From the NCBI GenBank assembly GCA_964614855.1, contig CAZTMX010000004.1, positions 1 to 44,807 on the forward strand: a stretch of 44,807 nucleotides of DNA, given 5' to 3'. The DNA is from CAWJHE01 sp964614855. Its GTDB lineage: Bacteria; Chloroflexota; Anaerolineae; Anaerolineales; UBA4823. The notes beneath the pieces are model-generated. The model did not search any database and was not told the origin of the DNA. It saw nothing but the letters and a program-made list of their open reading frames with translations. The position numbers and the translations under genes are program-made. Positions 23,209-32,475 of the stretch are shown piece after piece; position 1 is the first letter of the stretch; each line of letters begins with the position of its first letter.

Positions 23209-25410
23209 ATGTCCGAAAAAATAAAGACCCTTACGCCAGCTTTTCCCATCGAAGAGGCTGCCAGGTTTCCATTGCCGGGCACTGCCGTACCAGGGAGCAT
23301 TACCTTTACCAGCGATGATAAAATGGTGACCTATCTGCACAGTCCAGAGGGCGGGCTGGAACGCCAGTTGTTTGCCTATGAGATCAGCAGCGGCAGGCAC
23401 AGCCTCCTGATCACTGCCCCGCAGGAAAGCGCCAGTGAAGAAAATATTACGCTTGAAGAAGCACTGCGGCGGGAGCGGCTGCGAAGGGTCGAGCTGGGTG
23501 TTACGGATTATGCCTGGGCGCAGCACGGCTCTCATCTGCTGGCGCCGCTGCAGGGAGATGTGTATGTCTGTGATGGACCGTTTCAGCCGCTGCGCAAGCT
23601 TGTGGATGGCAGCTTTGCGCCTGCCGTGAACGCCCGCTTGTCGCCGGATGGGGAGTGGGTGGCTTATGTGCAGGATGCCGAAGTTTACGTGGTTCCATTT
23701 GCAGGCGGTACCCCTGTGCAATTGTCCTTCGGGGCGCGGCATGCAGGTGTGACCCACGGGCTGGCCGAGTTCATTGCTCAGGAAGAGATGGCGCGTAGCA
23801 GCGGGTACTGGTGGTCTGATAACAGCCGCTGGATTGCCTACACTGAGGTGGATGAAAAACATATCCCTGTTTACCGCATTGTCCACCAGGGCAAGGACAA
23901 AACCGGAGCAGAGGCTCAAGAAGACCACCACTATCCATTTGCCGGGCAGGAGAATGCCCGGGTGCGCCTGGGGGTGGTACCCGTGCAGGGCGGTGAAACG
24001 CGCTGGTTGGATCTGGGTGACCATGCTGAATACCTGGCCAGGGTGAACTGGCTGCCGGATGGGCGGCTTGCGGTCCAGGTGCAAAATCGCGCCCAAACCA
24101 GGCTGGAGTTACGCGCCTATGACATCCAAACGGGTGCAATGGATACGCTCTTAGTCGAAGAATCCGGAGTATGGATCAATCTCCATCAATTGTTGTGGCC
24201 GATCAAACAAGCAGTTGATGGTAGGCACGGAGCTTTTATTTGGGGATCGGAGCGCAGCGGTTTCCGCCACCTATATCTTTACGATGGTCAGGGCAACTTG
24301 TTGCGGCCGTTGACGCAGGGGGAGTGGCTGGTGGAGAGTATTGTGGGGGTAGATGAGGATGCCCAATGGGTGTATTTTACCGCCACAAAAGAAACACCGC
24401 TGGAAACCCACCTGTACCGGGTTTCGCTTGCTGGAGGTGAAATTGAACGCCTTACTCGCCAGGCGGGCATTCATTCGATTGTTATGGATCACGCCTGTAA
24501 AGTGTTTGTGGACACATTCCACTGTCTGGATACCTCGCCGCGGCTCGACTTGTATTCTGTAGCTGACGGCAGCATGCTGGACAGCCTGTATGAGAAGCGT
24601 GATGCGCGCCTGGATAGCTTGCATCTTCAGCCGCCTGAACTGGTGCAATTACACAACCGCCAGGGAACCCTTCTGTATGGGGCTTTGTACCGCCCACCTG
24701 CGGAATTTGGTCCTGGACCCTATCCGGCCTTGATCTTCCTCTACGGCGGCCCATCTGTGCAGCTTGTGAGCAACAGTTGGTTGGTGACGGCGCGCATGCG
24801 GGTGCAGTATCTGCGCAGCCTGGGTTTCCTGGTTTTTACACTGGATAATCGCGGCAGCGCCCGGCGCGGGCTGGCTTTTGAAGGCGCCATCCAATATGAC
24901 ATGGGCCACCTGGAAGTGGAAGACCAGGTGGACGGCGTACACTGGCTTGTTCAGCAAGGTCTGGCAGATCCGCAACGGGTGGGCGTTTACGGCTGGAGCT
25001 ACGGCGGCTATATGTCTGCCATGTGCCTGGCGCGCGCCCCCGAGACTTTCCAGGTGGCGGTGGCTGGCGCGCCTGCGATTGCCTATGACGGTTACGACAC
25101 GCATTATACAGAGCGCTACATGGGCACACCGCAAGCCAACCCACAGGGGTATGCTAGCAGCAATGTGATGAACTATGTGGAAAATATCCAGGGACGGCTG
25201 ATGATTGTGCACGGGTTGATAGATGAAAATGTCCATTTCCGCCACACTGCCCGCCTGATCAATGCGCTGATCGCAGCCCGAAAACGTTATGAACTATTCC
25301 TATTCCCGGATGAACGGCATCTGCCGCGTAAGCTGGCTGACCGGGTGTACATGGAAGAACGTATTCGTGATTTTCTGGTGGAAACATTGTTGGACAAGGA
25401 GATCCATTGA
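23209..25410 (+). CDS. Dipeptidyl peptidase IV-type prolyl oligopeptidase family protein (S9B)
   Basis: The 733-residue protein has an N-terminal beta-propeller (about 1-470) and a C-terminal alpha/beta hydrolase. GLAEFIAQEEMARSSGYWW carries the double-Glu motif that binds the free N-terminus of substrates in true dipeptidyl peptidases. The triad is Ser597 (GWSYGGY), Asp672 (HGLIDENVH) and His704 (PDERHLPR); the S-D and D-H spacings (75 and 32) are close to human DPP4 (78 and 32). No signal peptide is visible, so it is probably cytoplasmic. The ATG follows GGGAGG. It is divergent from the racemase cluster and overlaps the SDR gene by 4 nt. It likely trims peptides two residues at a time. Confidence 0.95.
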   Translation: MSEKIKTLTPAFPIEEAARFPLPGTAVPGSITFTSDDKMVTYLHSPEGGLERQLFAYEISSGRHSLLITAPQESASEENITLEEALRRERLRRVELGVTDYAWAQHGSHLLAPLQGDVYVCDGPFQPLRKLVDGSFAPAVNARLSPDGEWVAYVQDAEVYVVPFAGGTPVQLSFGARHAGVTHGLAEFIAQEEMARSSGYWWSDNSRWIAYTEVDEKHIPVYRIVHQGKDKTGAEAQEDHHYPFAGQENARVRLGVVPVQGGETRWLDLGDHAEYLARVNWLPDGRLAVQVQNRAQTRLELRAYDIQTGAMDTLLVEESGVWINLHQLLWPIKQAVDGRHGAFIWGSERSGFRHLYLYDGQGNLLRPLTQGEWLVESIVGVDEDAQWVYFTATKETPLETHLYRVSLAGGEIERLTRQAGIHSIVMDHACKVFVDTFHCLDTSPRLDLYSVADGSMLDSLYEKRDARLDSLHLQPPELVQLHNRQGTLLYGALYRPPAEFGPGPYPALIFLYGGPSVQLVSNSWLVTARMRVQYLRSLGFLVFTLDNRGSARRGLAFEGAIQYDMGHLEVEDQVDGVHWLVQQGLADPQRVGVYGWSYGGYMSAMCLARAPETFQVAVAGAPAIAYDGYDTHYTERYMGTPQANPQGYASSNVMNYVENIQGRLMIVHGLIDENVHFRHTARLINALIAARKRYELFLFPDERHLPRKLADRVYMEERIRDFLVETLLDKEIH

Positions 25411-26210
25411 GCACACAACCTGTTGGTATCATCACCGGCGCATCTTCCGGCATCGGTGCGGCTGCCGCGCGCGAATTTGCTGCCCGGGGGTACCGGGTGG
25501 CACTGGCCGCGCGGCGCCTGGACCGATTGCAAGCATTGGCAAATGAAATCCAGTCGGCAGGCGGCGAAGCGCTGCCGCTGCAGGTAGATATCACCCGGCT
25601 CGACCAGGTGCAGGGGATGGTGACAGCCACGTTGGAGCGATTTGGCCGCATCGATGTACTCTTTGCCAACGCGGGTTTTGGCCGGTTGGATTTCTTGAAA
25701 AACCTGGACCCGGAAAATGATGTTAAAGCTCAGATCGATGTAAATCTAACCGGCGTGATCTGGTCGACCCAGGCTGTGCTCCCGTACCTTATCCGTCAGC
25801 GCAGCGGGCATATCCTATTGATGTCTTCTGTCGCAGGTTATGTATCCCCACACCTGTACAGCGTATACAGCGCCACCAAATTTGCCGTGCGCTCCTTTGG
25901 ACAGGCACTAGGTAGGGAGGTGAAGGCTTATGGGGTACATGTCTCCACCATCTGCCCAGGACCGGTGCATACCGAGTTTGGTTCCATTGCATCTCCGAAT
26001 GACAGGCTGACCAGCCTCTCTGCCCCTGACTGGCTCAACCTGACCGATGGACAAGTTGCAAAGGCGGTCTATGGTTTGGTAGAGCATCCCAGGCGAACAC
26101 TGGTATTGCCCTGGTTTATGCGCATTGCAGGCTGGGCTGAGACTCTGGCGCCCTGGTTGGTGGATTGGGCTGCTGCGTGGATCTTTGTGCGCAATCGCAA
26201 GGCACAATGA
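25407..26210 (+). CDS. Short-chain dehydrogenase/reductase
   Basis: The 267-residue classical SDR has TGASSGIG (cofactor binding, about 10-17), NAG in FANAGFG, the catalytic Ser in LLMSSVAGYVSP and YSATK for Tyr-Lys, followed by CPGPVHTEF. AARRLDR after the second strand favours NADP. It ends with a short hydrophobic C-terminal segment. The start is a TTG at 25407 whose TG overlaps the DPP stop TGA, with AAGGAGA 5 nt upstream, so translation is coupled. The substrate is not predictable. Confidence 0.93.
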   Translation: MSTQPVGIITGASSGIGAAAAREFAARGYRVALAARRLDRLQALANEIQSAGGEALPLQVDITRLDQVQGMVTATLERFGRIDVLFANAGFGRLDFLKNLDPENDVKAQIDVNLTGVIWSTQAVLPYLIRQRSGHILLMSSVAGYVSPHLYSVYSATKFAVRSFGQALGREVKAYGVHVSTICPGPVHTEFGSIASPNDRLTSLSAPDWLNLTDGQVAKAVYGLVEHPRRTLVLPWFMRIAGWAETLAPWLVDWAAAWIFVRNRKAQ

Positions 26211-26255
26211 AGGCACGGATATCCGGTGATTTTTCCAAATCCGATAAATCTCCCA

Positions 26256-26279
26256 AAATTTATATAAATTTATTATACT
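26256..26279 (+). promoter_or_regulatory. 16-bp perfect palindrome next to a -10 box, upstream of msrP
   Basis: AAATTTATATAAATTT (26256-26271) is a perfect palindrome placed 2 bp before TATACT (26274-26279), about 75 bp before msrP. No standard -35 is present. It could be an operator in the spacer of the msrPQ promoter, or an AT-rich region that merely melts easily. Confidence 0.45.
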
Positions 26280-26353
26280 GTTGTAAGCATGGTCTAAGGC
26301 TGATGGATTACAATGGTGTTTATTTGCAAGATTAACGGTGTAACGGAGAGAGA

Positions 26354-27304
26354 ATGACACAAAATAAATGGTCGGTTCGTACAGAAAACCTGAGAGGGGA
26401 TATCACCCCTGAACATGTTTACCGCCAACGCAGGCAGTTTATCAAGACGGCAGCCCTGGCAGGCGCCGGGGCGCTGCTGGCGGCTTGTGCCCCGCAGGCG
26501 CTTGAAACGGCGCCATCAGAAAGCGGCTCAAGCGGCAGCGAGCCCCTGGTGGATATTCCTACCCCAATTGAAGACATCACCACCTATGTCAATTATTATG
26601 AATTCACCACTGATAAGGAAGCGGTGGCTGCCCTGTCAGCGAATTTCAGGAGCTCGCCCTGGCAGGTAGAAGTTTATGGGTTGGTCAACCAGCCAAAGAC
26701 CTACTCCATCGAAGATATGCTGGGACGTTTTGTCCAGGAAGAGCGCATCTACCGCATGCGCTGCGTGGAAGGCTGGTCGATGGTTATCCCCTGGCAGGGT
26801 TTTTCACTGGGCCAGCTGCTTGAGGAAGTAGAACCCCTTGAAAATGCAAAATATGTCCGCTTTGAAACCATCCTGGATCCAGAGCAAATGGTCGGGCAGC
26901 GAAGGGGCAATTATCCCTGGCCTTATCAAGAAGGATTGCGTCTGGATGAAGCCATGCACCCGTTGACCATCCTGGCCACAGGTTTATACGGCAAACCGCT
27001 GCCGAACCAGAATGGTGCTCCGCTGCGCTTGGTGGTGCCCTGGAAGTACGGGTTCAAGAGTATCAAATCCATTGTAAAAATCGAGCTGGTCGAACAGCAG
27101 CCGGAGACCCTGTGGTCGGCGATTGCGCCAAACGAGTACGGTTTCTATTCCAATGTAAACCCACAGGTGGATCACCCGCGCTGGTCGCAAGCCAGCGAGA
27201 GACGCATTGGCGAGAAAGGACGGCGCCCAACCCTGATGTTCAACGGCTATGAGGCGGAAGTCGCCAGCCTGTACCAGGGGATGGATCTGCGCCAGAATTA
27301 CTAA
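26354..27304 (+). CDS. msrP: Protein-methionine-sulfoxide reductase catalytic subunit MsrP
   Basis: The 316-residue molybdopterin enzyme repairs oxidised methionines in exported proteins. The N-terminus has a twin-arginine signal (RRQFIK at 26-31, then a hydrophobic run). The Mo-ligand Cys137 sits in YRMRCVEGWSM, and the later GAPLRLVVPWKYGFKSIKSI is typical. Unusually, the signal ends in LLAAC (C45), a lipobox-like site, so this MsrP may be a Tat-exported lipoprotein held at the membrane. The ATG follows GGAGAGAG. The msrQ start directly abuts the stop. Cofactor supply would involve MogA (4887). Confidence 0.95.
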   Translation: MTQNKWSVRTENLRGDITPEHVYRQRRQFIKTAALAGAGALLAACAPQALETAPSESGSSGSEPLVDIPTPIEDITTYVNYYEFTTDKEAVAALSANFRSSPWQVEVYGLVNQPKTYSIEDMLGRFVQEERIYRMRCVEGWSMVIPWQGFSLGQLLEEVEPLENAKYVRFETILDPEQMVGQRRGNYPWPYQEGLRLDEAMHPLTILATGLYGKPLPNQNGAPLRLVVPWKYGFKSIKSIVKIELVEQQPETLWSAIAPNEYGFYSNVNPQVDHPRWSQASERRIGEKGRRPTLMFNGYEAEVASLYQGMDLRQNY

Positions 27305-27958
27305 ATGCCCTTTCCACGTGTTCCTGGTTGGCTGCGTTCTACAGTCCCGATCCACCTGGTAGCTCTGCTGGCCCTGGGTTGGAATGCCTGGTTGGTTGCC
27401 AGTGATAACCTGGGTGTGAACCCCATCCAGGCCCTGATGCAGAATAGCGGAGACCTGGCTATCCTGTTCTTATTCCTTTCGCTTTCCTGCACCCCGCTCT
27501 CAATCCTGAGCGGTTGGCGCCAGGTAATTTTATACCGGCGCGTCTTGGGTTTGTACGCCTTCGCTTTTGCGGCAGTCCACCTGGCAATTTTTGTGGGGTT
27601 GGATTTCGGATTTGACCTGGGCCTGTTGTGGTTGGAGTTTACCCAGAAGCGCTATATCTGGGTGGGTGCCAGCGCATTTCTGATCCTATTCGTACTGGCT
27701 GGCGCTTCTTTCAAACCCTGGATGAAGCGCCTGGGAAAGCTCTGGAAACCCTTGAACCGCCTGGTCTACGTGGCTGGTGCGCTGGCTGTATTGCACTTTG
27801 CCTGGGCCAGGAAAGGCGATCTTTTTAGCCTGCAAGGGGACATAGCGCAACCAGCCTTCCTGGCGGGATTGTGGCTGGTTTTGATGCTCCTACGGTTGCC
27901 AACTGCCAGGCGAGTGGTGGGTAGTTTACACAGGTGGAGATCGCTGTCATCCGGGTAG
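27305..27958 (+). CDS. msrQ: Heme-binding membrane subunit MsrQ
   Basis: The 217-residue protein has about six transmembrane helices (PIHLVALLALGWNAWLVA; LAILFLFLSLSCTPLSIL; VLGLYAFAFAAVHLAIFVGL; YIWVGASAFLILFVLAGA; LVYVAGALAVLHFAWARK; FLAGLWLVLMLLRL). His residues in AAVHLAIF and VLHFAW are the heme ligands of the ferric-reductase-like fold. It passes electrons from the respiratory chain to MsrP. The ATG immediately follows the msrP stop with no clear site of its own, so it relies on coupling. Confidence 0.94.
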   Translation: MPFPRVPGWLRSTVPIHLVALLALGWNAWLVASDNLGVNPIQALMQNSGDLAILFLFLSLSCTPLSILSGWRQVILYRRVLGLYAFAFAAVHLAIFVGLDFGFDLGLLWLEFTQKRYIWVGASAFLILFVLAGASFKPWMKRLGKLWKPLNRLVYVAGALAVLHFAWARKGDLFSLQGDIAQPAFLAGLWLVLMLLRLPTARRVVGSLHRWRSLSSG

Positions 27959-28124
27959 GTGGCTCGCTGGTGTTTGCCGCAATCCGGCAGGATTAACAAT
28001 TCCACCGCAGTATGGCTTACCCGCCCATGCTTTTATAACTGGTTAAGGGGGAGAGTAGTGCAAGGGCTAGATTTGCGCCAGGCCAGGTACAAACCGCGCC
28101 TGGTATGCCCAATACTTAAGTATG

Positions 28125-28171
28125 ATATTGACAATATTATATTAATTCAATATAATCATAAAGAATATTGA
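28125..28171 (+). promoter_or_regulatory. Fully consensus promoter with triple ATATTGA/TCAATAT element, ABC operon
   Basis: TTGACA (28128-28133), a 17-bp spacer and TATAAT (28151-28156) match the sigma70 consensus exactly. ATATTGA at 28125-28131 and its inverse TCAATAT at 28147-28153 overlap the two boxes, and a third ATATTGA lies at 28165-28171. Such placement fits a repressor operator. The preceding bases 27959-28124 show no gene. Confidence 0.75.
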
Positions 28172-28212
28172 ACTAGAAATTAATATTATCCAAATCCCTT
28201 GGAGGCGTTTTT

Positions 28213-29256
28213 ATGTCTGATTGGGCCATCGAGGCTGACAGCCTGGTGAAGAAATTTGCCAGGAAAAAGATAAAAAGCAACGGGGAGATGCAGCCAAAGA
28301 AAAGTAGAAATTTCTCCTGGAGTACCAGCAGCGAGAAAGAATGGTTTGTGGCAGTGGATGGGGTCAGCCTGCAAATTGCGCGGGGTGAGGTTTTTGGTCT
28401 GCTTGGACCTAATGGAGCTGGCAAATCTACCACCATCCGTATGTTGTGCACCTTGCTGGAACCCACCAGCGGCTCAGCCTATGTGAATGGCTTTGATATT
28501 CGCAAACAGGCGAACCTGGTACGCCAGAGCCTGGGCACGGTGCTGGGCGGAGAGCGCAGCATTTATTGGAAGTTGACAGCCAGGGAAAACCTGGCTTACT
28601 TTGCTGCCCTGTATCACATCCCACCAGCCAGTGCCAGACAGCGCATCAATGAGTTGTTAAATCGCATGGAGCTGACCGATCGAGCGGATGAGCTGGTGGA
28701 AAAATATTCCACCGGCATGAAACAACGAGTTGCGATCAGCCGGGCGTTGTTGGCGCGACCGCCTATTTTGCTGCTCGACGAACCGACCCTGGGGTTGGAC
28801 CCGCAGGCTTCGCGTAAAGTGCGAGAGCTGGTAGGTGAACTGAAAGAAGAAGGCCACACCGTCTTGCTTACTACTCACTACATGGAAGAAGCTGACCTGC
28901 TTTCGGACCGGATTGGCATTATCGATAATGGCAAGATCATTGCTCTTGACACACCCGGGAATCTCAAGCAGCGTATCCGCCAGAAGGATGTGCTGCGGCT
29001 GGAAGTGAGTGGATGGACGGAAGAGATCTCCTCTGCGCTGCAGAACCAATCCGGGGTGGAAAACTTGTCTGCCAGACCTGATGAAACCAACAGCATTTGG
29101 GAGGTTACCCTGCACACCGGCAACAGCCGCGCGGTTTTACCCGCGTTAATTGAGAAGGTCAATCACAACGGAGCGCGCCTGGTCAACTTGAATATCCTCC
29201 AACCGACATTGGAAGATGTCTTTATCAACCTGACCGGCAAGGCGCTTCGAGATTGA
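28213..29256 (+). CDS. ABC transporter ATP-binding protein (ABC-2/DrrA-like)
   Basis: The 347-residue ATPase energises the two permeases downstream. Walker A is GPNGAGKSTT (about 65-73), the signature is YSTGMKQRVAISRA, Walker B LLLDEPTLGLDP, and the H-loop TTHYMEEAD. A Lys/Ser-rich insertion of about 30 residues (KKIKSNGEMQPKKS) splits the first strands. The C-terminal 90 residues form the DrrA-type accessory domain (LQPTLEDVFINLTG). The ATG at 28213 follows TTGGAGGC. It is the first gene after the consensus promoter. Confidence 0.95.
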   Translation: MSDWAIEADSLVKKFARKKIKSNGEMQPKKSRNFSWSTSSEKEWFVAVDGVSLQIARGEVFGLLGPNGAGKSTTIRMLCTLLEPTSGSAYVNGFDIRKQANLVRQSLGTVLGGERSIYWKLTARENLAYFAALYHIPPASARQRINELLNRMELTDRADELVEKYSTGMKQRVAISRALLARPPILLLDEPTLGLDPQASRKVRELVGELKEEGHTVLLTTHYMEEADLLSDRIGIIDNGKIIALDTPGNLKQRIRQKDVLRLEVSGWTEEISSALQNQSGVENLSARPDETNSIWEVTLHTGNSRAVLPALIEKVNHNGARLVNLNILQPTLEDVFINLTGKALRD

Positions 29257-29268
29257 AAGTGTGCGAGC

Positions 29269-30174
29269 ATGACCGAGAATACTTCGACGCTCGACCCGAT
29301 CGAAAACATCCGCAAACCTGACGGCGTTTCACCTGGCACAACCGCTTGGTTGGCAAATGCACGCGCCTTGCTGGCTGTTGCCCGGCGTGAGTGGATCATC
29401 TTTTTACGCTACCCAAGCTGGATCGTGGGGTTGTTGGTTTGGCCGATCATCTTTCCCATGGTGTATATCTTCTCTGCCCGCGCCCTGGCGGGACCGGCGA
29501 ACGAGAGCCTTGCGCTGTTTACACAAGCATCGGGTACATCCAACCTGATCGGCTATATCGTTGTCGGTGCAATTATCTGGATGTGGCAGAATATCGTTTT
29601 GTGGGAAGTGGGTTTTGCGTTGCGGTCTGAACAGATGCGCGGTACCCTGGAAACAAACTGGCTGACACCCACCTGGCGTTTTTCTTTCTTGTTAGGCCCC
29701 AGCTTTGTCCAGATCGTATCGATGTTGCTGTTTATCCTGGTGACAGCCGTCGAATTCAAATTCTTTTTCGACTTAGAGTTAATTGGAAACCCTTGGTTGG
29801 TGCTTCTGATGATCCTGGTCTGCATGCCGGCGATCTACGGGCTGGGTTTTGCCTTTGCCAGCCTGGTGATCACAGCCAGGGAGGCGCATGCCTTCGTTTA
29901 CCTGGTTCGAGGGATGGTGATGATCTTTTGCGGCATCACCTATCCCCTGGCGATATTGCCGGGTTGGATGCAGGGGGTATCCCGCTGGTTGCCGCAGACT
30001 TACATGATGGATGGCTTGCGCAAGGCTGCCCTGACCCATGCAACTTTGCAGGAGTTGGCACCGGATATTCGGGCGTTGCTCCTGTTTGGCTTTGGTTTGC
30101 TTCTGGCAGGGTATATATTATTCAACTGGATGGAACGCCGGGGGCGCAAAACCGGCACCATCGGGCATTATTAG
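29269..30174 (+). CDS. ABC-2 type transporter permease
   Basis: The 301-residue protein has six transmembrane helices starting with WIIFLRYPSWIVGLLVWPIIFP, and the ABC-2 family block SLVITAREAHAFVYLVRG followed by GITYPLAILPGWMQGVSRWLP. It is the first of two related permeases, 12 bp after the ATPase gene, and would form a heterodimeric channel with the next. Drug, lipid or glycan export are all possible. Confidence 0.92.
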   Translation: MTENTSTLDPIENIRKPDGVSPGTTAWLANARALLAVARREWIIFLRYPSWIVGLLVWPIIFPMVYIFSARALAGPANESLALFTQASGTSNLIGYIVVGAIIWMWQNIVLWEVGFALRSEQMRGTLETNWLTPTWRFSFLLGPSFVQIVSMLLFILVTAVEFKFFFDLELIGNPWLVLLMILVCMPAIYGLGFAFASLVITAREAHAFVYLVRGMVMIFCGITYPLAILPGWMQGVSRWLPQTYMMDGLRKAALTHATLQELAPDIRALLLFGFGLLLAGYILFNWMERRGRKTGTIGHY

Positions 30175-30186
30175 AGGCGTTTTATT

Positions 30187-31041
30187 ATGGCTGCACCAAC
30201 TCTCCGTTTTCAAGCTAACTGGCACACCTATCTGCAAGCCCTGGCGGCGATTGCCCGCAAGGATTGGATCCATTACTGGCGCTACCCATTGAATGCAGTT
30301 TCGGATGTCTTGCATCCGATTGTATGGTTAACCCCCATGTATTTTATGGGTAAGACCTTCAGTGTTAACGGCGAAGCGTTAGGATTTGCCGGGTACAGCG
30401 GAACCAGCGATTATATGTCTTTTGTTCTGTTAGGTGCGACATTGGGCAGCTTTGTCGGCGCTGTATTCTGGGGCATGGGATATTCACTCAAACAGGATAT
30501 GGATGCAGGGGTTCTGGAGGCAAACTGGCTTACCCCCATCCCGCGCCCGCTGCTGCTGGTTGGTAGGACCTTCACCAGCTTGTTAATTACCAGCATTACT
30601 TCACTCTCAATGCTGATCATCGCTGCCCTGCTTTTTGGTTTTCGCCCGACAGGCAATGTGGTGGCTGCGCTGCTCACAATTCTTCCCATGTTGATTGGTT
30701 TGTACGGGTTCGGTTTTGCATTTGCTTCCCTGGTGTTGGTCGTGCGTGAAGCCAATATGATGGTGGATGTCAGCAATTTCCTGGTGAGCACATTCTCGGG
30801 CGAACAGTTCCCGGTGACGGTCCTGCCGCGCTGGCTGCTGCCAATCTCGTTTTCCCTGCCGCTTACATATGGATACGATGCAGTGCGCGGCTGGCTGCTG
30901 CACACGCCCACCCTGTTGCCGATGCAGGTGGAGATCGCTTTGCTGCTGGTATTTATGGTTGGGATGATTTTCCTGGGATTGCTTGCTTTTCGCCTTTTAG
31001 AGCGGCGTGTGCGCATGCTTGGCAGCCTGGGACAGCACTAA
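30187..31041 (+). CDS. ABC-2 type transporter permease
   Basis: The 284-residue permease resembles its neighbour: IARKDWIHYWRYPLNAVSDV, MGYSLKQDMDAGVLEANWLTP (compare LRSEQMRGTLETNWLTP in the first), and FASLVLVVREANMMVDVSNF. The two probably arose by duplication. The ATG follows AGAGGC. It ends the operon, 12 bp from the convergent glycerate kinase stop, with no terminator visible between them. Confidence 0.92.
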   Translation: MAAPTLRFQANWHTYLQALAAIARKDWIHYWRYPLNAVSDVLHPIVWLTPMYFMGKTFSVNGEALGFAGYSGTSDYMSFVLLGATLGSFVGAVFWGMGYSLKQDMDAGVLEANWLTPIPRPLLLVGRTFTSLLITSITSLSMLIIAALLFGFRPTGNVVAALLTILPMLIGLYGFGFAFASLVLVVREANMMVDVSNFLVSTFSGEQFPVTVLPRWLLPISFSLPLTYGYDAVRGWLLHTPTLLPMQVEIALLLVFMVGMIFLGLLAFRLLERRVRMLGSLGQH

Positions 31042-31053
31042 CCGGTGCTGCGC

Positions 31054-32436
31054 TCAAAACGCAAAAGCAAGTACCAAATCGTTTACATTGGTGTGTGTCG
31101 GCCCGCTGCGGATCAAATCCCCCAGTGGATCAAAAAAATGATAACTGTCATTGCGCGCCAGAAAGTCGGCCGGCTGCATCCCTTGCGCTTGCGCCCGCAG
31201 CTGCGTTTCCCCTGTAGCAACCGCGCCGGCGGCGTCTGTGGGACCATCGCTGCCGTCCGTGCCCAGGCTGATCAACATAGCGCCAGGCAGTCCGGCAATT
31301 TCATCCACCGCGCTCAATACCAACTCCTGGTTGCGCCCACCCAATCCACCACCACGTAGGGTGACAGTGGTCTCCCCGGCGGCTACCAGGCAGGCCGGGC
31401 GCGAGATGGGTTCACCGTGTTCGCACACCCTGCGCAGCGCAGCGCCAAGCATGGAACCAGCTTCCCTGGCTTCACCTTGTAGTTCGCCGGTCAGCAGCAG
31501 GCTGTTGAAACCCTGCCGGCGCGCTTCTGCCAGGGCAGCTTGCGCAGCCAGGGCGTTGCTGCCGGTGATCAACGTATCCACCTGTTCAAAGATCGGATCC
31601 CCGGGTTTCGGCGTCTCTGGAATTTCCCTGTGCAGACCACGCTGCAGGATATCCATTACCGCAGGTGGAACCGTCTCCTGGATGTGGTAGTGATGAAGTA
31701 CTTCGAGAGCCTGTGCAAAAGTGGATGGATCCGGCATACACGGACCGCTGGCAATCAGATCCAGCGGGTCTCCCAATACATCTGAAAGCACCAGGCTGGC
31801 AACCCGGGCGGGGAATGCCAATTGAGCCATCTGCCCGCCTTTGAGATGTTCCAGGTGTTTGCGCAGCACGTTAATTTCTTGGATACTGGCTCCGCACCCA
31901 AGGAGAACCCGAGTAAGCTCCTGCAAGTCATCCAGACTTAATCCGTGCGCAGGGGAAGCCAATAGCGCGGATGCACCGCCAGAGATCAATACCAGGACCA
32001 AATCGCCCCTCTCTGTCTTCTGCAGCAGCTGGCTGATCGCCTGTGCAGCTTGCACGCTGCGCTCATCCGGCAGGGGATGCCCGGCTTGCAGAGTCTGTAT
32101 ATTACCTGGCAGTGTACCTACAAACTTAGAATCCGGCGGGTCTTTGCTCACTGAAATTCCCTGGTGCAAGTGCTTGCTCAGAGTGTCTGCAGCTGCAATG
32201 GTCATTGGAAGGGCAGCTTTACCGGCAGCAACCAGCCAGATCCGATCCATCTCAGCCAGGTTGTACTCCTTGTTGCCGATGGTCAGACTTTGCCCAGCCA
32301 GGTGCATGCTGCGCCTTACAGCCGCTCCCGGGTCGACTGCAGCCAGGGCGGCCGCCAGGATACTTTTCACGCTTTCCCCGTGCGGCGAGAGCTGCAGGCT
32401 GTATGTATTGAAACGTTCTGCAGTGATAGATGTCAT
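31054..32436 (-). CDS. Glycerate 2-kinase (MOFRL family)
   Basis: The 460-residue protein phosphorylates D-glycerate to 2-phosphoglycerate, feeding glycolysis. The N-terminal domain (DUF4147) includes WLVAAGKAALPM, LQAGHPLPDERS, LVLISGGASALL, and NVLRKHLEHLKGGQMAQLA. The C-terminal MOFRL domain contains GGGLGGRNQELVLSAV, ISLGTDGSDGPTDAAGAV and the end GPTHTNVNDLVLAF. The length is typical. It is the last gene of the TPR-LCP-SRAP-kinase run, 39 bp after the SRAP stop, with no strong ribosome site. Confidence 0.95.
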   Translation of the reverse strand: MTSITAERFNTYSLQLSPHGESVKSILAAALAAVDPGAAVRRSMHLAGQSLTIGNKEYNLAEMDRIWLVAAGKAALPMTIAAADTLSKHLHQGISVSKDPPDSKFVGTLPGNIQTLQAGHPLPDERSVQAAQAISQLLQKTERGDLVLVLISGGASALLASPAHGLSLDDLQELTRVLLGCGASIQEINVLRKHLEHLKGGQMAQLAFPARVASLVLSDVLGDPLDLIASGPCMPDPSTFAQALEVLHHYHIQETVPPAVMDILQRGLHREIPETPKPGDPIFEQVDTLITGSNALAAQAALAEARRQGFNSLLLTGELQGEAREAGSMLGAALRRVCEHGEPISRPACLVAAGETTVTLRGGGLGGRNQELVLSAVDEIAGLPGAMLISLGTDGSDGPTDAAGAVATGETQLRAQAQGMQPADFLARNDSYHFFDPLGDLIRSGPTHTNVNDLVLAFAF

Positions 32437-32475
32437 AATTTTTTAACAAGAATTACAGCCCAAATCTTTGTGCGA

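Noticed and set aside
22977..23300. N-terminal extension of the epimerase-like gene to 23300
   Set aside because: It would overlap the divergent DPP gene and precede the canonical start MILVTGGTGFIG.
23188..24096. 302-codon frame opposite the DPP gene
   Set aside because: It lies wholly antisense to a confident S9 peptidase; its peptide has no motif and odd composition, so it is a codon-bias shadow.
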